From the NCBI RefSeq assembly GCF_958295425.1, contig NC_081142.1, positions 13,605,821 to 13,669,820 on the forward strand: a DNA stretch of 64,000 nucleotides, given 5' to 3'. This DNA is from Solea solea (taxonomy: Eukaryota > Chordata > Actinopteri > Pleuronectiformes > Soleidae). This document shows positions 25,401 to 36,043 of this stretch, piece after piece (position 1 is the first letter of the stretch; each line of letters starts with the position of its first letter). The translations under genes and the position numbers were made by a program. The notes under the pieces were generated by a model, which saw only the letters and a list, made by a program, of their open reading frames with translations, made no database searches and was not told the DNA's origin.

Positions 25401-28400
25401 ACAGTTGTGATTAGGCTTTTAAAACATAGAACTGAAATTGTAAAATTAAAAAAAATCTTCAATTTTCATCATCAAATAAATTTGCATTTGGTCATTCTAA
25501 CAGCACTGAGTGTGTGTGTGTGTGTGTGTGTTTGTTTCCTACCGAGTGAACGTATCCTCTGAAGTTCAGTATCAGAGAATTTTATCCCATCATGAACACT
25601 GATGTTCGTGGTGTGGAAGATGGCCTCAGATGGACTGAAGACTTGACTACAGTTCTCTTTAGACAGTCGCAGCCATTTCATCAAAATAACTAGCAGCAAA
25701 GACAACAGAGGACACACCGACAAAAGACACAGATTAACAACAGGCGTGAGCCCAGACAGAAATGCACTGTATGCTTTATGCACAACACATGCATTAATCT
25801 ATGTCACAAAGACTAAAGTGGTAACAGATATTAGTACAATGAAAATATGGTAATAGTATGATTAATATTTTGAAATAGAGAGGTAGTCATTTTAATTTCT
25901 ATGAATTTCAACTTAATAGCACATTTGAAGGTATTACACACTGATGGCAGACTTTAGGCATTTTAATTGCCAAACTATTACCTGGATATTACTTTGGAAT
26001 TTGGAAAAATAGCTCCGTATTTCCACACAATTACTATTGTTATGACCAAGTTTGAAATTGCATTAGTCATAAGATGGTAATGCCATACATATTACAACCC
26101 TATTACATCAGCATGTTGTTACTTTACTGTTTCATATTTACTATAATAATTTATACAAAAGGCGCAATGTGAAGATGCTTTGTACTTTTCAAGGTTAAAC
26201 TGTTAGATGTTTATACATATGAAAGCTTCAACTGTGCAAAGAATGTATGAGTGAGAAGTTAAATCTTTGCACTGACTTAAATTCTTTAGTTTTCAGGTGA
26301 TAAGATGATAGCAAGAAAGGTATATCCACTTTGATATTTGATATTTTAAACATGGCGCACAAGATGATTTACCAATGTTCTCCGTAGAAACAACGATGCC
26401 TCTTGTAAGACGAAAAAAAGTTAAAAAGTCAGCCACCATTTCAAACAAACTGTCAATTTCCTTGACAATTTTAAAGGCCTCCACAATGTCCTGTACAAGA
26501 AATATAGAACCAAAAACAAAACAAAGAAAATCAGATTAAGATTCATGGAGGTTAAAGAATAGGGACTACTTCATTTCCCAAAAGTAGAATCAGACATGTG
26601 ATACAAATACAGGGAGCCTCAATTTACTGGAGTTGTTATTCAGGAGATTGATGCCAGTTAATTACAAGACACTGTTATCATAAATAATCCTAACTTTTCT
26701 GGAATAAAAATAACAAATAAACAGATCACCTTCTTCACCCCATCGCCTGTCCGGGTCATCCTCTTTGTCGCCATACTGGGCGCCAGTGTCAAACTTGCTG
26801 CCCTCACAAAGTTTGTAGCAATGGAAACCACGACCTCTACTGCATCAGGTCGAGCAGAGCGAGTACTAGCCACTGCTGCCATGTCAATCCTCTCGGAGAG
26901 GTAGAGGACATCAGCAGAGGTGAGGGAGTCCTGGCCACCAGCTTCCACAGTACCCAGGACAGCCTGGGCCATCTGATTCAGCAAAGTCAAATCTTTCTCC
27001 CAGGAGGTGTTGATGCTCAGCTTCTCCATCAACTGAGGAAAAAGGGAGATAAAATGCGATTTGCTAGTTATCGGTCCTGATTTAAATGTAGTAATATGCT
27101 GCAGACAAATCACCTTCCTAACTCACAGCTTTATTCGCAGGATCCTTGCTCAGTCTGTTGAAGAACGGTGTATTTGGTAAACTGAAAACATCCACCACGT
27201 CTAAGGAAACAGAGAACAATGTAATAAAAGACAATGCAATCTAGTACAAACAGCAACGTTAGAGACAGACAGACTAATCATATTTACTATTCTATGTATT
27301 AATAGATAACAAAGCAAAAGCATGTAACATAAAACACACAAAACTGTAGTGGTGTTATTATTACCTTTTTTAAACTGGCACACAGACCCTCTGTATGAGT
27401 CACAGTTGGTTAGACTCAAATTTTCAATAATGGGATCAAATATGCCACAATTCTCTTCAGACTGAACGTTGTGGAACACCTCAAAGGAGAATGTTTGATT
27501 CTGCGAATAATTTCCATCCGAATTTCCATCCATGAGTGAAGTCGGGAGCGGATTTGCTAAATCAGTGAAATTACCTATTGAAGGAAATAGTGAAAATAGT
27601 AATGTTAAAATTCTAATTCAAATCAACAATGAAGGTAAATTCCAGTCACAATTATGTGTGTAAGGCATATTTGAAAAACTCAATTTTTCAGCGTACAAAG
27701 ATATTAGTCAAGCCAGGTATGGCAAGATATTAAAGATACGCTGTCATTTCCAGCATCACATTATAAAATGTTTGCACATTCTTTAATTATTTCAAATTTT
27801 GTTAACTATTGTTTAGTGTTAAGCATAAGTTAGCAATATGGCCTTGTTAATATTATATCTGAACTGTGTTGAACCATATTGGATTAAGTTCTGAGACAAA
27901 TCAGAGATGCATGGTCATCATTAGCTCTTACACATGCTACAGCTCAATCAGCGTCACTGGCAAACAAATTCTTATACTGTGTCTTAGACTTACTGGAGGA
28001 GTACTATCCTTCCCCCACATTCAGTTTTGTGAGGGGGAGTGAAGCTACAGTGCTCACTGGGGACCATGATGTCAGGGAAATTTGTTTAGAAGGGTGGGAT
28101 TCAGGGTGACGCGAGTTACAAAACATTTACAAGAACCATTAGGAGCTCTACCATTTGCCAATTACAACTTGGTCATCTTCTCCACTCTTTACTGAACAGG
28201 GAGAGCACGCCAGGCAGATTCCCCCTTTCCTCACCTTCATTAAACGTTCTAAGTTTGAAAAGGAAAACAGTGTGTATGCAAGTTAGCCAAAGCATGCCAC
28301 AAACTGAGAAAAGTACTAAGGGATATCCTTGTAAATCATGAGGGGTAATTCCAATCGGAGACATTAAGTACTGTCTTTATCATATGCCAATTCCAAGTCC

Positions 28401-31400
28401 TGATAATATTAGCTGATGTTTCCATTTTCTTGAAATGACAATGCAATTAATGCTTTAAATCAGGGGTGTCAAACTCATTTTTGTTCAGAGGCCACATACA
28501 GCACAATTTGATCTCAAGTGGGCCGGTCCAGTAAAAATAGTAAAATAATAGCATAATAACCTATGAACAAAAAGAACTCCTTGCTTTTTTTCTCCTTTGT
28601 TTTACATTTTATGAAGGATATTTTCACAAAACATGAAATTTCTTGTGAAATATAAGTGCAATTTCAACAATATCGTGCCTAAATGTACTATTTACACATC
28701 ACACTGGATCTAAAAAGGCACAAACATTTAGTCACAGGTATCTGGAAGAGAAAAATATTGTATTTGACATTGCGTTTAGATTGTAATCGTAGTGTGAAAT
28801 TTTAACAAATTCATCCTGTGGGCCGGATTGGACTGTGCGGCGGGCCGGTTCTGGCCCCCGGGCCGTATGTTTGACACCCCTGCTTTAAATCAATTCCAGC
28901 AATGTGTGGACACGGTCATTTACAATACTTGTGTAACACAGGTAATTTGTCACAGTGCTCGCACAATAAAAGCTCTTCATTGGCATTTTTGTTCAGTGCT
29001 GGTAATGCAGTGGAAAATGCAATAGAACCAGAAAATGTGCCAGCTTTGCATTGCCAGGGGCATTTATATATGGGAGAGATATATATATTGTGTGTTCAAC
29101 ACAAATCCAAAATTCAGGTTGACAAATTAAAATGTGTTAAAGTTGGCAGTTCACCCATTTATTTAAACACTGGTAAGTTGGAGCTACCTAAAACTGTATT
29201 ATACAAAGAGCAAATTTAGAGCTCGGTGGACCCCAGAGAACGGCAAAACAAATTCTGCCATCTACTGGCCAACTCATCATCATCATCAATGTCACAGCAT
29301 CAATCAAACAACATTTAACTAAAAAGTGTTCAAAATACTGCTGCTGGGCTTTTAACCAGAACTAAGAATCACATCACTCCTGTTATAGCTAACTTACACT
29401 GGCTCCCTGAGGCCTTTACAAAAATAACGTTCTCTATCTGTTGACATGTTTTTATCGCATTTTTAGAACATGTCCAAACCTTTCTGGAAATAGTAAAAGA
29501 CCTACTTTTACCTGCCTGCATGTGAACATCATTTGACCTGAAACAATACAGTATATAAAGTAGGTTAAGCTGAAGAAAAGAATAGGATAATGAGAGCAAA
29601 TGTGGGCCTGGATACATGTGATTTTTTTTCACATCATTTGTTTTATGCTGCCTGAATTGCCAATTGGGTGGAGTTTACATCAGGCCAGCTCAGATCTTGG
29701 CAAGTTACTGAAAAGTGTGTACTCCACAATGACTTTCAAATGGTCTCATGTGATTGCTTTTCTGCACAGCAGCCCCACCCAAATCAAGAGCCAAACTAGC
29801 TCAACATATGAACATATGTCTAACACAAGTAAACTGATCTATAACAGCAGATCTTGTAAATAGATTTAAGTTTATTTTGTAGTTTACGATGTAAACTATT
29901 CCTGTTATTCATTTAGCATTTCTAATTTTAATTTAATTTCTGGAGACTCTACTTCCCTCCTGTGCCCATGCAGAATCCTGACTAATTTACCTTGACATGG
30001 GATGTCGCTCCACAGCTCCACAACGGAGGACTCTATTTTCATGGCTTCTTTACTCCACTGGAACACCAGCCCAGAGGAAATGAGCGTGCACTCATTTTCC
30101 ATGGTGGAGATTTCATTGCTATTCAGTACCCGGTCCCAAATGTGTAACTCTGTGATGTTCCCCGAGAATGACTCATCCTTTTTAAATGAGCCCCCAAAGG
30201 TGTCCTGCTCCTGCCCAATAATGAAAACGCCATCAGGACCAATGCTGTCAGAACTGTTTAGGCTGTCACCTCTAGAAAATTCAAGGCCATCAGCATATAT
30301 TGCCCAGTGTCCACCATTCTGGCTCCAAGAAACGCACACAGAGTGCCAGAAGTCATCATGGTCAAACGCTTCTTGGTAGGGCCCATGAATGCCATGGACC
30401 AGCAGAGCCAGCTGCACAGGCTTGCCCTGGATCAGGTTTGCACGAAGCTGGAACTCATTAATATATGACTGGATGGAATAAGAGAAGATGGTGGAAATTC
30501 CAAAGCAGTTGGGATCGAAGCGGAGACGGGTGCAAACGGTCACTGAGCCCATGGGGGAGAACTTGTGCTTGAGACTGGCATGCTTCCTGTCTGAGCGCCC
30601 TCTGAATTCCAGAATCAGGGTGCTGGAAGAACCTTTGGTTTCACCCCACATAGAGAGAAGAAAGACATTACAATGAAGAAAAATCCTGGCACAGCTCTTG
30701 GAAAAGTTGGAACCTGATCATAAAATTCCAGTTCCTGGTCCAATTCCTACTGTAAACTTGGGAAATACTTATTCACTGTGGTTAGGAGTGTTGTATGACA
30801 GCATTACCCTTTTTGCTTAATCAGTAAGAAGACAGAAGCACAACTTGTACAACAAAGCAGAGCAAGGATGCTTATATGTCAACATAACATGTAAACATTT
30901 GGCCCAGTGAACCTACTTGTCAGATATGTCATGACTTTCTTGGCAATCCACACAGGTTGAGAGATTTTTATCGACTTTAAAAACCTGTTTAGGTTTTGGT
31001 TCTCTGCTGAGTTGGCAACTGTGGCTAAGGCCCCAAAGCGCTGGTTACATAGTTCCCCTGCACTGCTCCACTGCAGGCGATCAGGCACATACTCATAATA
31101 GGACTCATCATATGTCAGCATTCTGGCTTCCAACGTAAAGCCTGTTCAAAGAAGAAAAAAAAAAAGACATGACTGGAGAGACCAATGCCAAACGTACCTG
31201 GCAAAAACTCAGCCTGATATGTCTGACTATGTTTTAAATTCTTTTTTAAATTCTGTTAAGATCATATCAGGCTTCATGACATATCAAATGCTCTTGCATC
31301 TGTATTAACATGTCTGTTTGCTCCACTGCCACTGCTTCAAAAAAATCTCAGAGGGCACTAGTGAAAGCTTGTTGCCACATTTTCCAAGTAAAATGTTTTA

Positions 31401-31914
31401 CTATGAATGTGAGACTAGCAATATTTAGAGAAAACAAATCTAGTTTCCAATCCAAACTCAGAGGTCACCACCAGCCAAACGATGATGTATTCTAAGCCTT
31501 TCTGTTCACCCATCAGAGTCAAGTCAAGTGCCATTAAACACTGACATCTGTCACACACTCAAAGTCGAGTTTACAGCTGAATATGGAACAAATTCCCAGA
31601 AAACCATCTTCATAAATGGTGTGGTTGACAAGTTAAATCTACCTGTGTGTGTGTACTTGTTTTTGTTGCCTCTTTAAGACTTTTTTCTGGACCACAGGTC
31701 CTCACAGAGACCAAAGCACAGTCCAAATGAGACATACCATTGTGTCTGAGGCTCTGTTTAAGGTTAGGATTAAACTGTGAACTGTAAATCAAGGGTTAAG
31801 CATTAAGCAATAACTGGTTATGGCTATGGTTTGGAATAAAGGTTTTGTTAAGCTGTAACCAATGGATAGGATAAATGGAAGACATTATTGAGTCATAAGA
31901 AGAATAGCAGCACA

Positions 31915-31948
<34 letters not shown>

Positions 31949-32665
31949 TTTTAAGTTAAGTGTAAGGTGAGGTAAGGTAAGGGTCTGATGAATGCATTCA
32001 GTCAATGAGGAAACAGATATACAGTCTCTTGAGCTTAAAACAAAAGACAAATCTCAAAAAGTGTATATTTTACATTGTGAAATACTATGAAGTTCATTCC
32101 CACTTTTAATAAATCACAGATTTGATCAGTTTTATTAATAAATTATTACACTATATATCATATCACACACATACATATAAATATATATATATATATATAC
32201 ACACACACATATATATATATATATATATGTCATCTCTGTTTTCAACATTGTTTTCTGAACCGTCTCGTTTCATTGTGCTAGATACTGCAAGTTATTATTA
32301 TTGTTGTATTAATTGTCCAATGTATTAATGGACGATAACATTTTACCACTAACATTCTTGCTAGTTAGCTTTCAAGTGAGACATTTAGCTTCACACTACA
32401 CACGCTACATATTAGCTGTGGTTTACTTGATAAATAGCTAGTTAGCTTTGTTTTAACCAATATAGCTCGTTTTTTAACTCAAGAAAACAAAGTGACTCAC
32501 CAGATAAACAGCAGTGAAAAGACACCTGAAACAGAAGTAAAAGTCCAGTTTAATTAACAACAGGTGTCCTTATTCAAACGTAAATATGATACAACAAAAT
32601 ATCATACTATATAAACACAAAGATTGTGTACTTACAAAAATGACTATGAACACCACGCTGGACAT
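16531..32665 (-). CDS. Adhesion GPCR, D family (ADGRD2-like), C-terminal exon not found
   Basis: This is a seven-helix receptor with a large autoproteolysed ectodomain at the plasma membrane. Nineteen coding exons join in phase to 970 residues: 32636-32665, 32501-32525, 30917-31141, 29991-30632, 27365-27574, 27127-27200, 26730-27032, 26373-26490, 25543-25689, 24993-25103, 24281-24381, 23924-23988, 23152-23278, 22384-22487, 20861-20963, 19211-19364, 18906-19039, 18088-18203 and 16531-16651. The order is signal peptide, half C-type-lectin-like domain, pentraxin domain, GAIN with a GPS, then TM1-TM7 (ILGLTWLCG in TM6, AYIFILLNSLQ in TM7). The pentraxin domain and the post-GPS sequence TNFAVLM point to the ADGRD family. 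ADGRD2 rather than ADGRD1 is inferred from gene linkage. The last exon, expected to finish TM7 and give the tail, was not found. Ligand and G protein are unknown. Confidence 0.85.
18297..18357. repeat. LINE/SINE 3'-tail fragment
   Basis: The stretch includes GTGAAGTGCCTTGAGAT, then ACTATAAAAATC, then repeated TTGAA units. This is the diverged version of a 3' end ('GCGCCTTGAGAT...TATATAAATAAAATTGAATTGAA') seen in L2-type fish LINEs and their SINEs. It lies in an intron of the GPCR gene. Confidence 0.55.
18460..18786. mobile_element. hAT-type MITE with 8-bp target duplication
   Basis: The element begins TAGGGCTGGGCGAT and ends with the inverse of TAGGGCTGGGCAAT, giving 14-bp terminal inverted repeats with one mismatch. 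Both sides carry the same 8 bp, CCAAAATG (18452-18459 and 18787-18794). An 8-bp duplication and TAGGG-type ends are the mark of non-autonomous hAT elements. It is 327 bp, has no transposase and sits in an intron between the TM5 exons of the GPCR gene. Confidence 0.85.
19053..19085. repeat. (GGGA)n tetramer beside a splice acceptor
   Basis: About eight GGGA units on the plus strand. On the gene strand this is a TCCC run, about 14-46 nt upstream of the exon that starts at 19039, where it forms the pyrimidine tract of the 3' splice site. Confidence 0.9.
23152..27574 (-). CDS. ADGRD-like exons 6-14: linker, GAIN domain and GPS
   Basis: Nine exons encode the membrane-proximal ectodomain. The exon at 26730-27032 carries the helical GAIN-A part (LTLLNQMAQAVLGTVEAG). 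The GPS is formed by 23924-23988 (VCVFWNFSLM) and 23152-23278 (NCWSNVGC, then CLCNHTTNFAVLM). The cysteines and tryptophan pair as in other GPS motifs. The cleavage triad reads H-T-T instead of the usual H-L-T or H-L-S. The residues after it (TNFAVLM) are the expected tethered agonist. Confidence 0.85.
24795..24905. repeat. Fish interspersed repeat, shortened copy
   Basis: It reads CTGTATTTATAAAACACTTT then TCTAGTCTTGACAACCACTC, and ends with AATCAAACCACTGACTTTC and a GTGGACAACTAGCT block. This follows the start and end of a very common teleost repeat (GGTAAATGGTCTGTATTTATATAGCGC...), with the middle missing. A related copy is at 33763-33941. Confidence 0.6.
25510..25531. repeat. (TG)n microsatellite in a GPCR intron
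   Basis: About eleven TG units placed about 12 bp downstream of the donor of the exon ending at 25543 (gene orientation). Confidence 0.9.
28461..28882. mobile_element. hAT-type MITE with 8-bp target duplication
   Basis: The 422-bp element starts CAGGGGTGTCAAAC and ends with its perfect inverse. It is flanked on both sides by CTTTAAAT (28453-28460 and 28883-28890). The interior contains the 'gaggccacatacagc' and 'gtgggccgg' phrases of a known non-autonomous hAT (Charlie-like) family of fish. It carries no ORF. It lies in the intron between the pentraxin exon and the exon at 27365-27574. Confidence 0.88.
29328..29430 (+). mobile_element. L2-like LINE reverse-transcriptase fragment
   Basis: In one plus frame the stretch reads VQNTAAGLLTRTKNHI followed by TPVIANLHWLPE, then a stop. 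This is the well-known C-terminal end of L2/CR1-type reverse transcriptase in fish (VQN-A-R-LT--K---HITPVL--LHWLPV). It is antisense to the GPCR gene and is only a remnant. Confidence 0.75.
29991..30632 (-). CDS. ADGRD-like exon 5: pentraxin/laminin-G-like domain
   Basis: A single 642-nt exon encodes about 214 residues of pentraxin fold. It shows the paired cysteines in VCTRLRF and HSVCVSW, the family signature H-x-C-x-S-W with following GHWAIYADG, and the late block GNITELHIWDRVLNSNEI. The domain ends at WSDIPC before a GTAAAT donor. A pentraxin domain is typical of ADGRD1/ADGRD2 and a few G-family adhesion receptors. Confidence 0.85.
30917..31141 (-). CDS. ADGRD-like exon 4: N-terminal half of a C-type-lectin-like domain
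   Basis: This 225-nt exon (entry and exit phase 1) encodes about 75 residues with the first half of a C-type lectin fold. Visible marks are YVPDRLQWSSAGELCNQRFG, then LATVANSAENQNLNRFL, then PVWIAKK, which follow the W..A...C, LA.....EN..L and PVWIG spacing of the family. The second half, with WND/EPN-type calcium residues and the last two cysteines, is absent and the next exon is pentraxin. It may act as a structural module rather than a sugar binder. Confidence 0.7.
31919..31945. repeat. (GT)n microsatellite in a GPCR intron
   Basis: About thirteen GT units in the intron between the signal-peptide exons and the lectin-half exon. Confidence 0.9.
32176..32228. repeat. (AT)n/(CA)n compound microsatellite
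   Basis: Two AT runs separated by a short CA run, in the intron after the second signal-peptide exon. Confidence 0.9.
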
Positions 32666-32666
32666 C
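32501..32666 (-). CDS. ADGRD-like exons 2-3: start codon and signal peptide
   Basis: The exon at 32636-32666 begins G-ATG after a CCCCTCAG acceptor and encodes MSSVVFIVIF. The 25-nt exon at 32501-32525 adds VSFHCCLSG. Together they make a short hydrophobic leader ending in small residues, a typical cleavable signal peptide of about 19 residues. Splitting a signal peptide over two tiny exons is unusual, but both splice sites are canonical (GTAAG and GTGAG donors) and the phases fit the next exon. Confidence 0.8.
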
Positions 32667-32775
32667 CTGAGGGGGGGGGAACAATATTAGCTAATAAAGA
32701 AAAGCAGTTTCATCATACGGTTAAAGTTATTGTAAAAAACTAAGAATAATACAAAGTAAATGAAAAATATTTTAC

Positions 32776-33000
32776 CTGAGCTTTTTGTCGTGTTCTCATT
32801 CCAGTCGCGGGGAGTCAGTGAACGCAGCATTCAACCAGTGTTAGTTTGTTTTTTTGGAAATGTTTCCCACTCAGCTGTGCTCCTTCTGTCACACCGTCAC
32901 GGGAGCACATGAAGAACCGTGGCGGGATCAGAGTGACAGACCGACTCCTCCACAGAGCATGAGGAGATGAGGAGGAGGAGGCGGCTACAGGGAGGAGGAG
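32776..33000 (-). promoter_or_regulatory. ADGRD-like gene 5' UTR exon and promoter area
   Basis: A non-coding first exon ends at 32776 with CTCAG followed by a GTAAAA donor, upstream of the ATG exon. Above it lies a GC-richer block with repeated GGAGGAGG on the plus strand and no clear TATA box. The transcription start is not resolved and probably lies between about 32850 and 33000. Confidence 0.5.
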
Positions 33001-33591
33001 GAGTGGTGTAACCAGCAGTGAGCAGAGGGCCAGGCTATCAAAACTATGGTTTAAGGCCCTCCAAGTTTGAATGCAGTTCAGTGGGCCTAGTCAAGCTGGA
33101 GAGGCTTGTACAATGATGTAATACACCAGCGAATGTGGAACCATTAATCACCTTGATAGAGGGAATCTCTTTTTTTCTAGTTCACTGCTGACGTTTGACT
33201 TTTGTTTTTAATATAAGTACAGCTAAATAAGTGTGTTAGGGAAGGATTTGAATTTGTCACTGACATCCAGGTCCCACCAAGGGCTGCTAAGGTCTTGAGC
33301 TTATCTGAGGTTTCACATGAAGAAACATAACACTTGTGTTAAAGTTTTCTCTGAAAAATGTACTTAGTTTGATCAGACTGACCTAAGATTCCATGACTGT
33401 TGTCCACAAAGAAGATTTCAACACAACAACATACACTGTTATTAATTTGAATAATTTTTTGTTTTTGTTTTATTCAAATGTTTTACTCTCTGTGTTCCCG
33501 GTCATGAGAAATGAATGTGGGCAGATGGACACAGGTGCATGCATGGACGTGCACACACACACACACAAACACCATGGGTTCCTGTGTTGTA

Positions 33592-33735
33592 CAGTGACAA
33601 AGTACATATACTTTGTCACTGTACTTAAGTACAAAATTCACATATATGCACTTTACTTTGTCATTTATATTTCTTTATAGTTTTAACATTTACTCCACTA
33701 CACTACATTTCCTCTAATTATCTTTGTTACTCGTT
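33592..33735. repeat. Fish interspersed repeat (TACTTAAGTAC-type)
   Basis: It contains CTGTACTTAAGTAC, then TTTACTCCACTACACTACAT, then a TTACTCG end. These are phrases of a common teleost repeat built on ACTTAAGTA and 'TTTTACTCCACTACATTT'. The left end forms a 16-bp perfect inverted repeat (33589-33604 and 33609-33624). Confidence 0.55.
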
Positions 33736-33762
33736 AAATAAATAAAATCAGAAGAGTTGGTA

Positions 33763-33941
33763 ATGGTCTGTATTTATATAGAGCTCTTCTAGTCTTGATG
33801 AGCTGCTTTACACGACAGTTTTGCCATTCACACGATGCAACACGATGCTCAAGGATACATATAGACTAGCAGAGGCAGGAATTTAACCCACAACCTTCCA
33901 GTTGAAAGACAACTCACCCTACCACTGATCTACCATTGCTC
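33763..33941. repeat. Fish interspersed repeat (GGTCTGTATTTATATAG family)
   Basis: It begins GGTAATGGTCTGTATTTATA and continues with TCTTCTAGTCTTGATGA and TTTTGCCATTCACA. It ends with AATTTAACCCACAACCTTCC and CTACCACTGATCTACC. This is a fuller copy of the family also seen at 24795-24905. Confidence 0.65.
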
Positions 33942-34224
33942 AAACTAACTCCTCACTTTTAATACTTTTACTTCTTAAACTTAAGAACATTTTATATCAG
34001 AAATTACTTTTGATACAAGATGACCTCAGGGTCTACAAAATATGCCGTATCCCGGATTGATGACATCAAATCCTGCTTTAAACTGTTTGTTTGAGTCCAA
34101 TGAAACCATAGAGGTAAATATGAACAAGGAGGGGACATGGATTTACAATTGGAAGGAGGTAACACAGATAGAAATCAAAGCATGATCTTGAGCGGTGTGT
34201 ACAGATACAGAAATTAATCTACCA

Positions 34225-34977
34225 GCACTTTATGGGATGCAGACCAGCAGATGGTTGTTCCCGAGAGGAACCAAGGGAAGCATGTAGAGATGACTGCAGG
34301 TCTCGGGACACAACACAACATGTGATCATTTCTTTGACCATAGTGGGGACAATCAGAAGAAAACAAGCCTGAGTTGCCTCGCGCCTTACTTGCTACCCAG
34401 GACAAGGATCACTTTTCCTCTAGATTGGCCTTCACCGATACACTCGTGTCCTATTGTCCAAAGAAAAGAAAAAAAAGTGCTCCTGATGACAACTCTGCAC
34501 AGGGATGCAGCTGTGAGCACCAAGGAGGACAGGAAGCCCAATGCCATCCTGAATTACAATAGGAACAAAGGTGGAGTTGACAACCTTGATAAAGGTACGT
34601 CGATTTTTATTTTTCATGGACTTCTTCTCTATCATCAGATTGTTTGAAATGCACCAAGTAAGACTTGGTTCTGGTGGAGTGCTATCCATTTGAATATATA
34701 AACAATGCCTTGATGCATCATGCAAAACATGAGATATCATTTGTATGTACTTCCACATTCACCATGCCAACACCTTCCCCGATTGTCAGGCTCCACAGCG
34801 TTGTTAACAGAGATACAAGGCAGAGAAGCGAGATCGAGAGGTGACAAGAGGAAGAGATGTGGTCTGTGTGCGCAATAGATGCAAGAACAAGCATAATGTG
34901 CCATGAATGCAATGCATATGTTTGCAAGAGACATGCAACAACCTGCGCACAATATTATTGTCCAACATGTGCATGAG
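34225..34977 (+). pseudogene. piggyBac-like transposase remnant
   Basis: Fragments of a PGBD-type transposase appear in order but in different frames. Around 34330-34480 there are KPELPRALLA and then SSRLAFTDTLVSYCPKKRKK. Around 34470-34590 there are KKVLLMTTLHRDAAVS and ILNYNRNKGGVDNLDK. Near 34850-34977 comes the cysteine-rich C-terminus: KRCGLCA, then MCHECNAYVCKRH, then YYCPTCA followed by TGA. The catalytic-region word GGVDNLDK and the C-terminal CxxC zinc-binding part are diagnostic of piggyBac. Frameshifts, stops and a deletion between GGVDNLDK and the C-terminus show that it is dead. TTAA target sites were not traced. Confidence 0.8.
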
Positions 34978-35179
34978 GGAAAAAAACACCATTGGAGTTT
35001 GAGTTGACCCACTCCACCAAGTTAAGAAGCCTGATTTGTTATCAGTTTGAAGTTTTTTCAGGCAAAAACACATCTGATAGAATGATGAGCATTGTAATGT
35101 ATTGTAATGCAGTGCTATTTTTGACCGGGAACACAAAATTGTTTAACATGAAAGGAAAGGTTAAAAAAGTAAAAATTCC

Positions 35180-35335
35180 TTTAGTTAAATCCAGGTGGAA
35201 GTGTATATTAACCGATGAAGGGATGCACCCATCATGTCTAGTGCCTACAGTACAAGCCTGTGGAGGCAGTGCTAGGATCTGGGGTTGCTGCAGTTGGTCA
35301 GGTCTCGGTCAGTTTTTTTTGGCCAGGCAGTGTAG
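35180..35335 (+). pseudogene. Tc1/mariner-like transposase fragment
   Basis: One plus frame reads SRWKCILTDEGMH, then LVPTVQACGGSARIWGCCSW, then SGLGQF. The order W--V--TDE and PTVK-GGGS-M-WGCFSWSGLG belongs to the central catalytic part of fish Tc1-like transposases. Only the middle is recognisable and no complete ORF or inverted ends were seen. It lies just downstream of the piggyBac remnant. Confidence 0.7.
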
Positions 35336-35997
35336 CTTTTTTTACATACATACAGTACATCTTACACTGCCATGTTTCTGCAGCAGAATAAATGGACAGA
35401 CCAGTCAGAACATACATTTTGTGTTTTAAAGCCAAAGCTTGCTATGCAAAAAGAGAAAAATGAAAAAAAAACAAAAACACATCTTTCTGGTATGTGACAC
35501 ACATGGGAAAGAGGATTATAAGAGGAGCTCTCCACTTACTACAATCTGCAGTCGCACCTTTAGATGTCACAAATTAGTATAAACTGGACATTTAAAGGAG
35601 ACAGTAATGCAACCCTCCCCAAAAAAAAAACATTTCATTTTTCAACATTCGCGTGACCTTAACCATGAAATCACCCATTGATGACATAGGCCACTCCCAA
35701 ATACTTCAGCATAGACTTTCCAGCCCTGATTAAGTCAGTGACCAATCAAACATATTTTGAAGCTGTTATTTAAGGATTAAAAAAGATTGGTATAAATGTA
35801 AAAGTTTGACTTACATGTTCCAGTGTCAACCTACAATAAGGACAAACAAACAGTTCCAGGGGTAAAAGTATGTGTAACTGTGTGGATTTGTTTTAAGTGT
35901 GAGTTCAGTAATGGTAGCTGAATAAAGTAATGTATTGGTAAACATGTATACTTTTATTCCTCTTATAGTGTTGACTTTACTGTTGACTTTTGCAAGT

Positions 35998-36043
35998 CAT
36001 TCATTCATCATCTACCACTATCCTCCACATGAGGGTCAATATA
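35998..36043. repeat. Short copy of the CATCTACCACTTTATCCTCC repeat
   Basis: ATTCATCATCTACCACTATC followed by CTCCACATGAGGGTC matches the head of the fish repeat also present at 61243-61495 and 61513-61580. Confidence 0.5.

Noticed and set aside
30002..30379. 125-codon plus-strand ORF
   Set aside because: It is the antisense of the pentraxin exon, whose minus-strand frame has clear family motifs.
34992..35429. 145-codon plus-strand ORF considered as a host gene
   Set aside because: Only its middle matches, and it matches a Tc1-like transposase. The rest is unrelated intergenic sequence.
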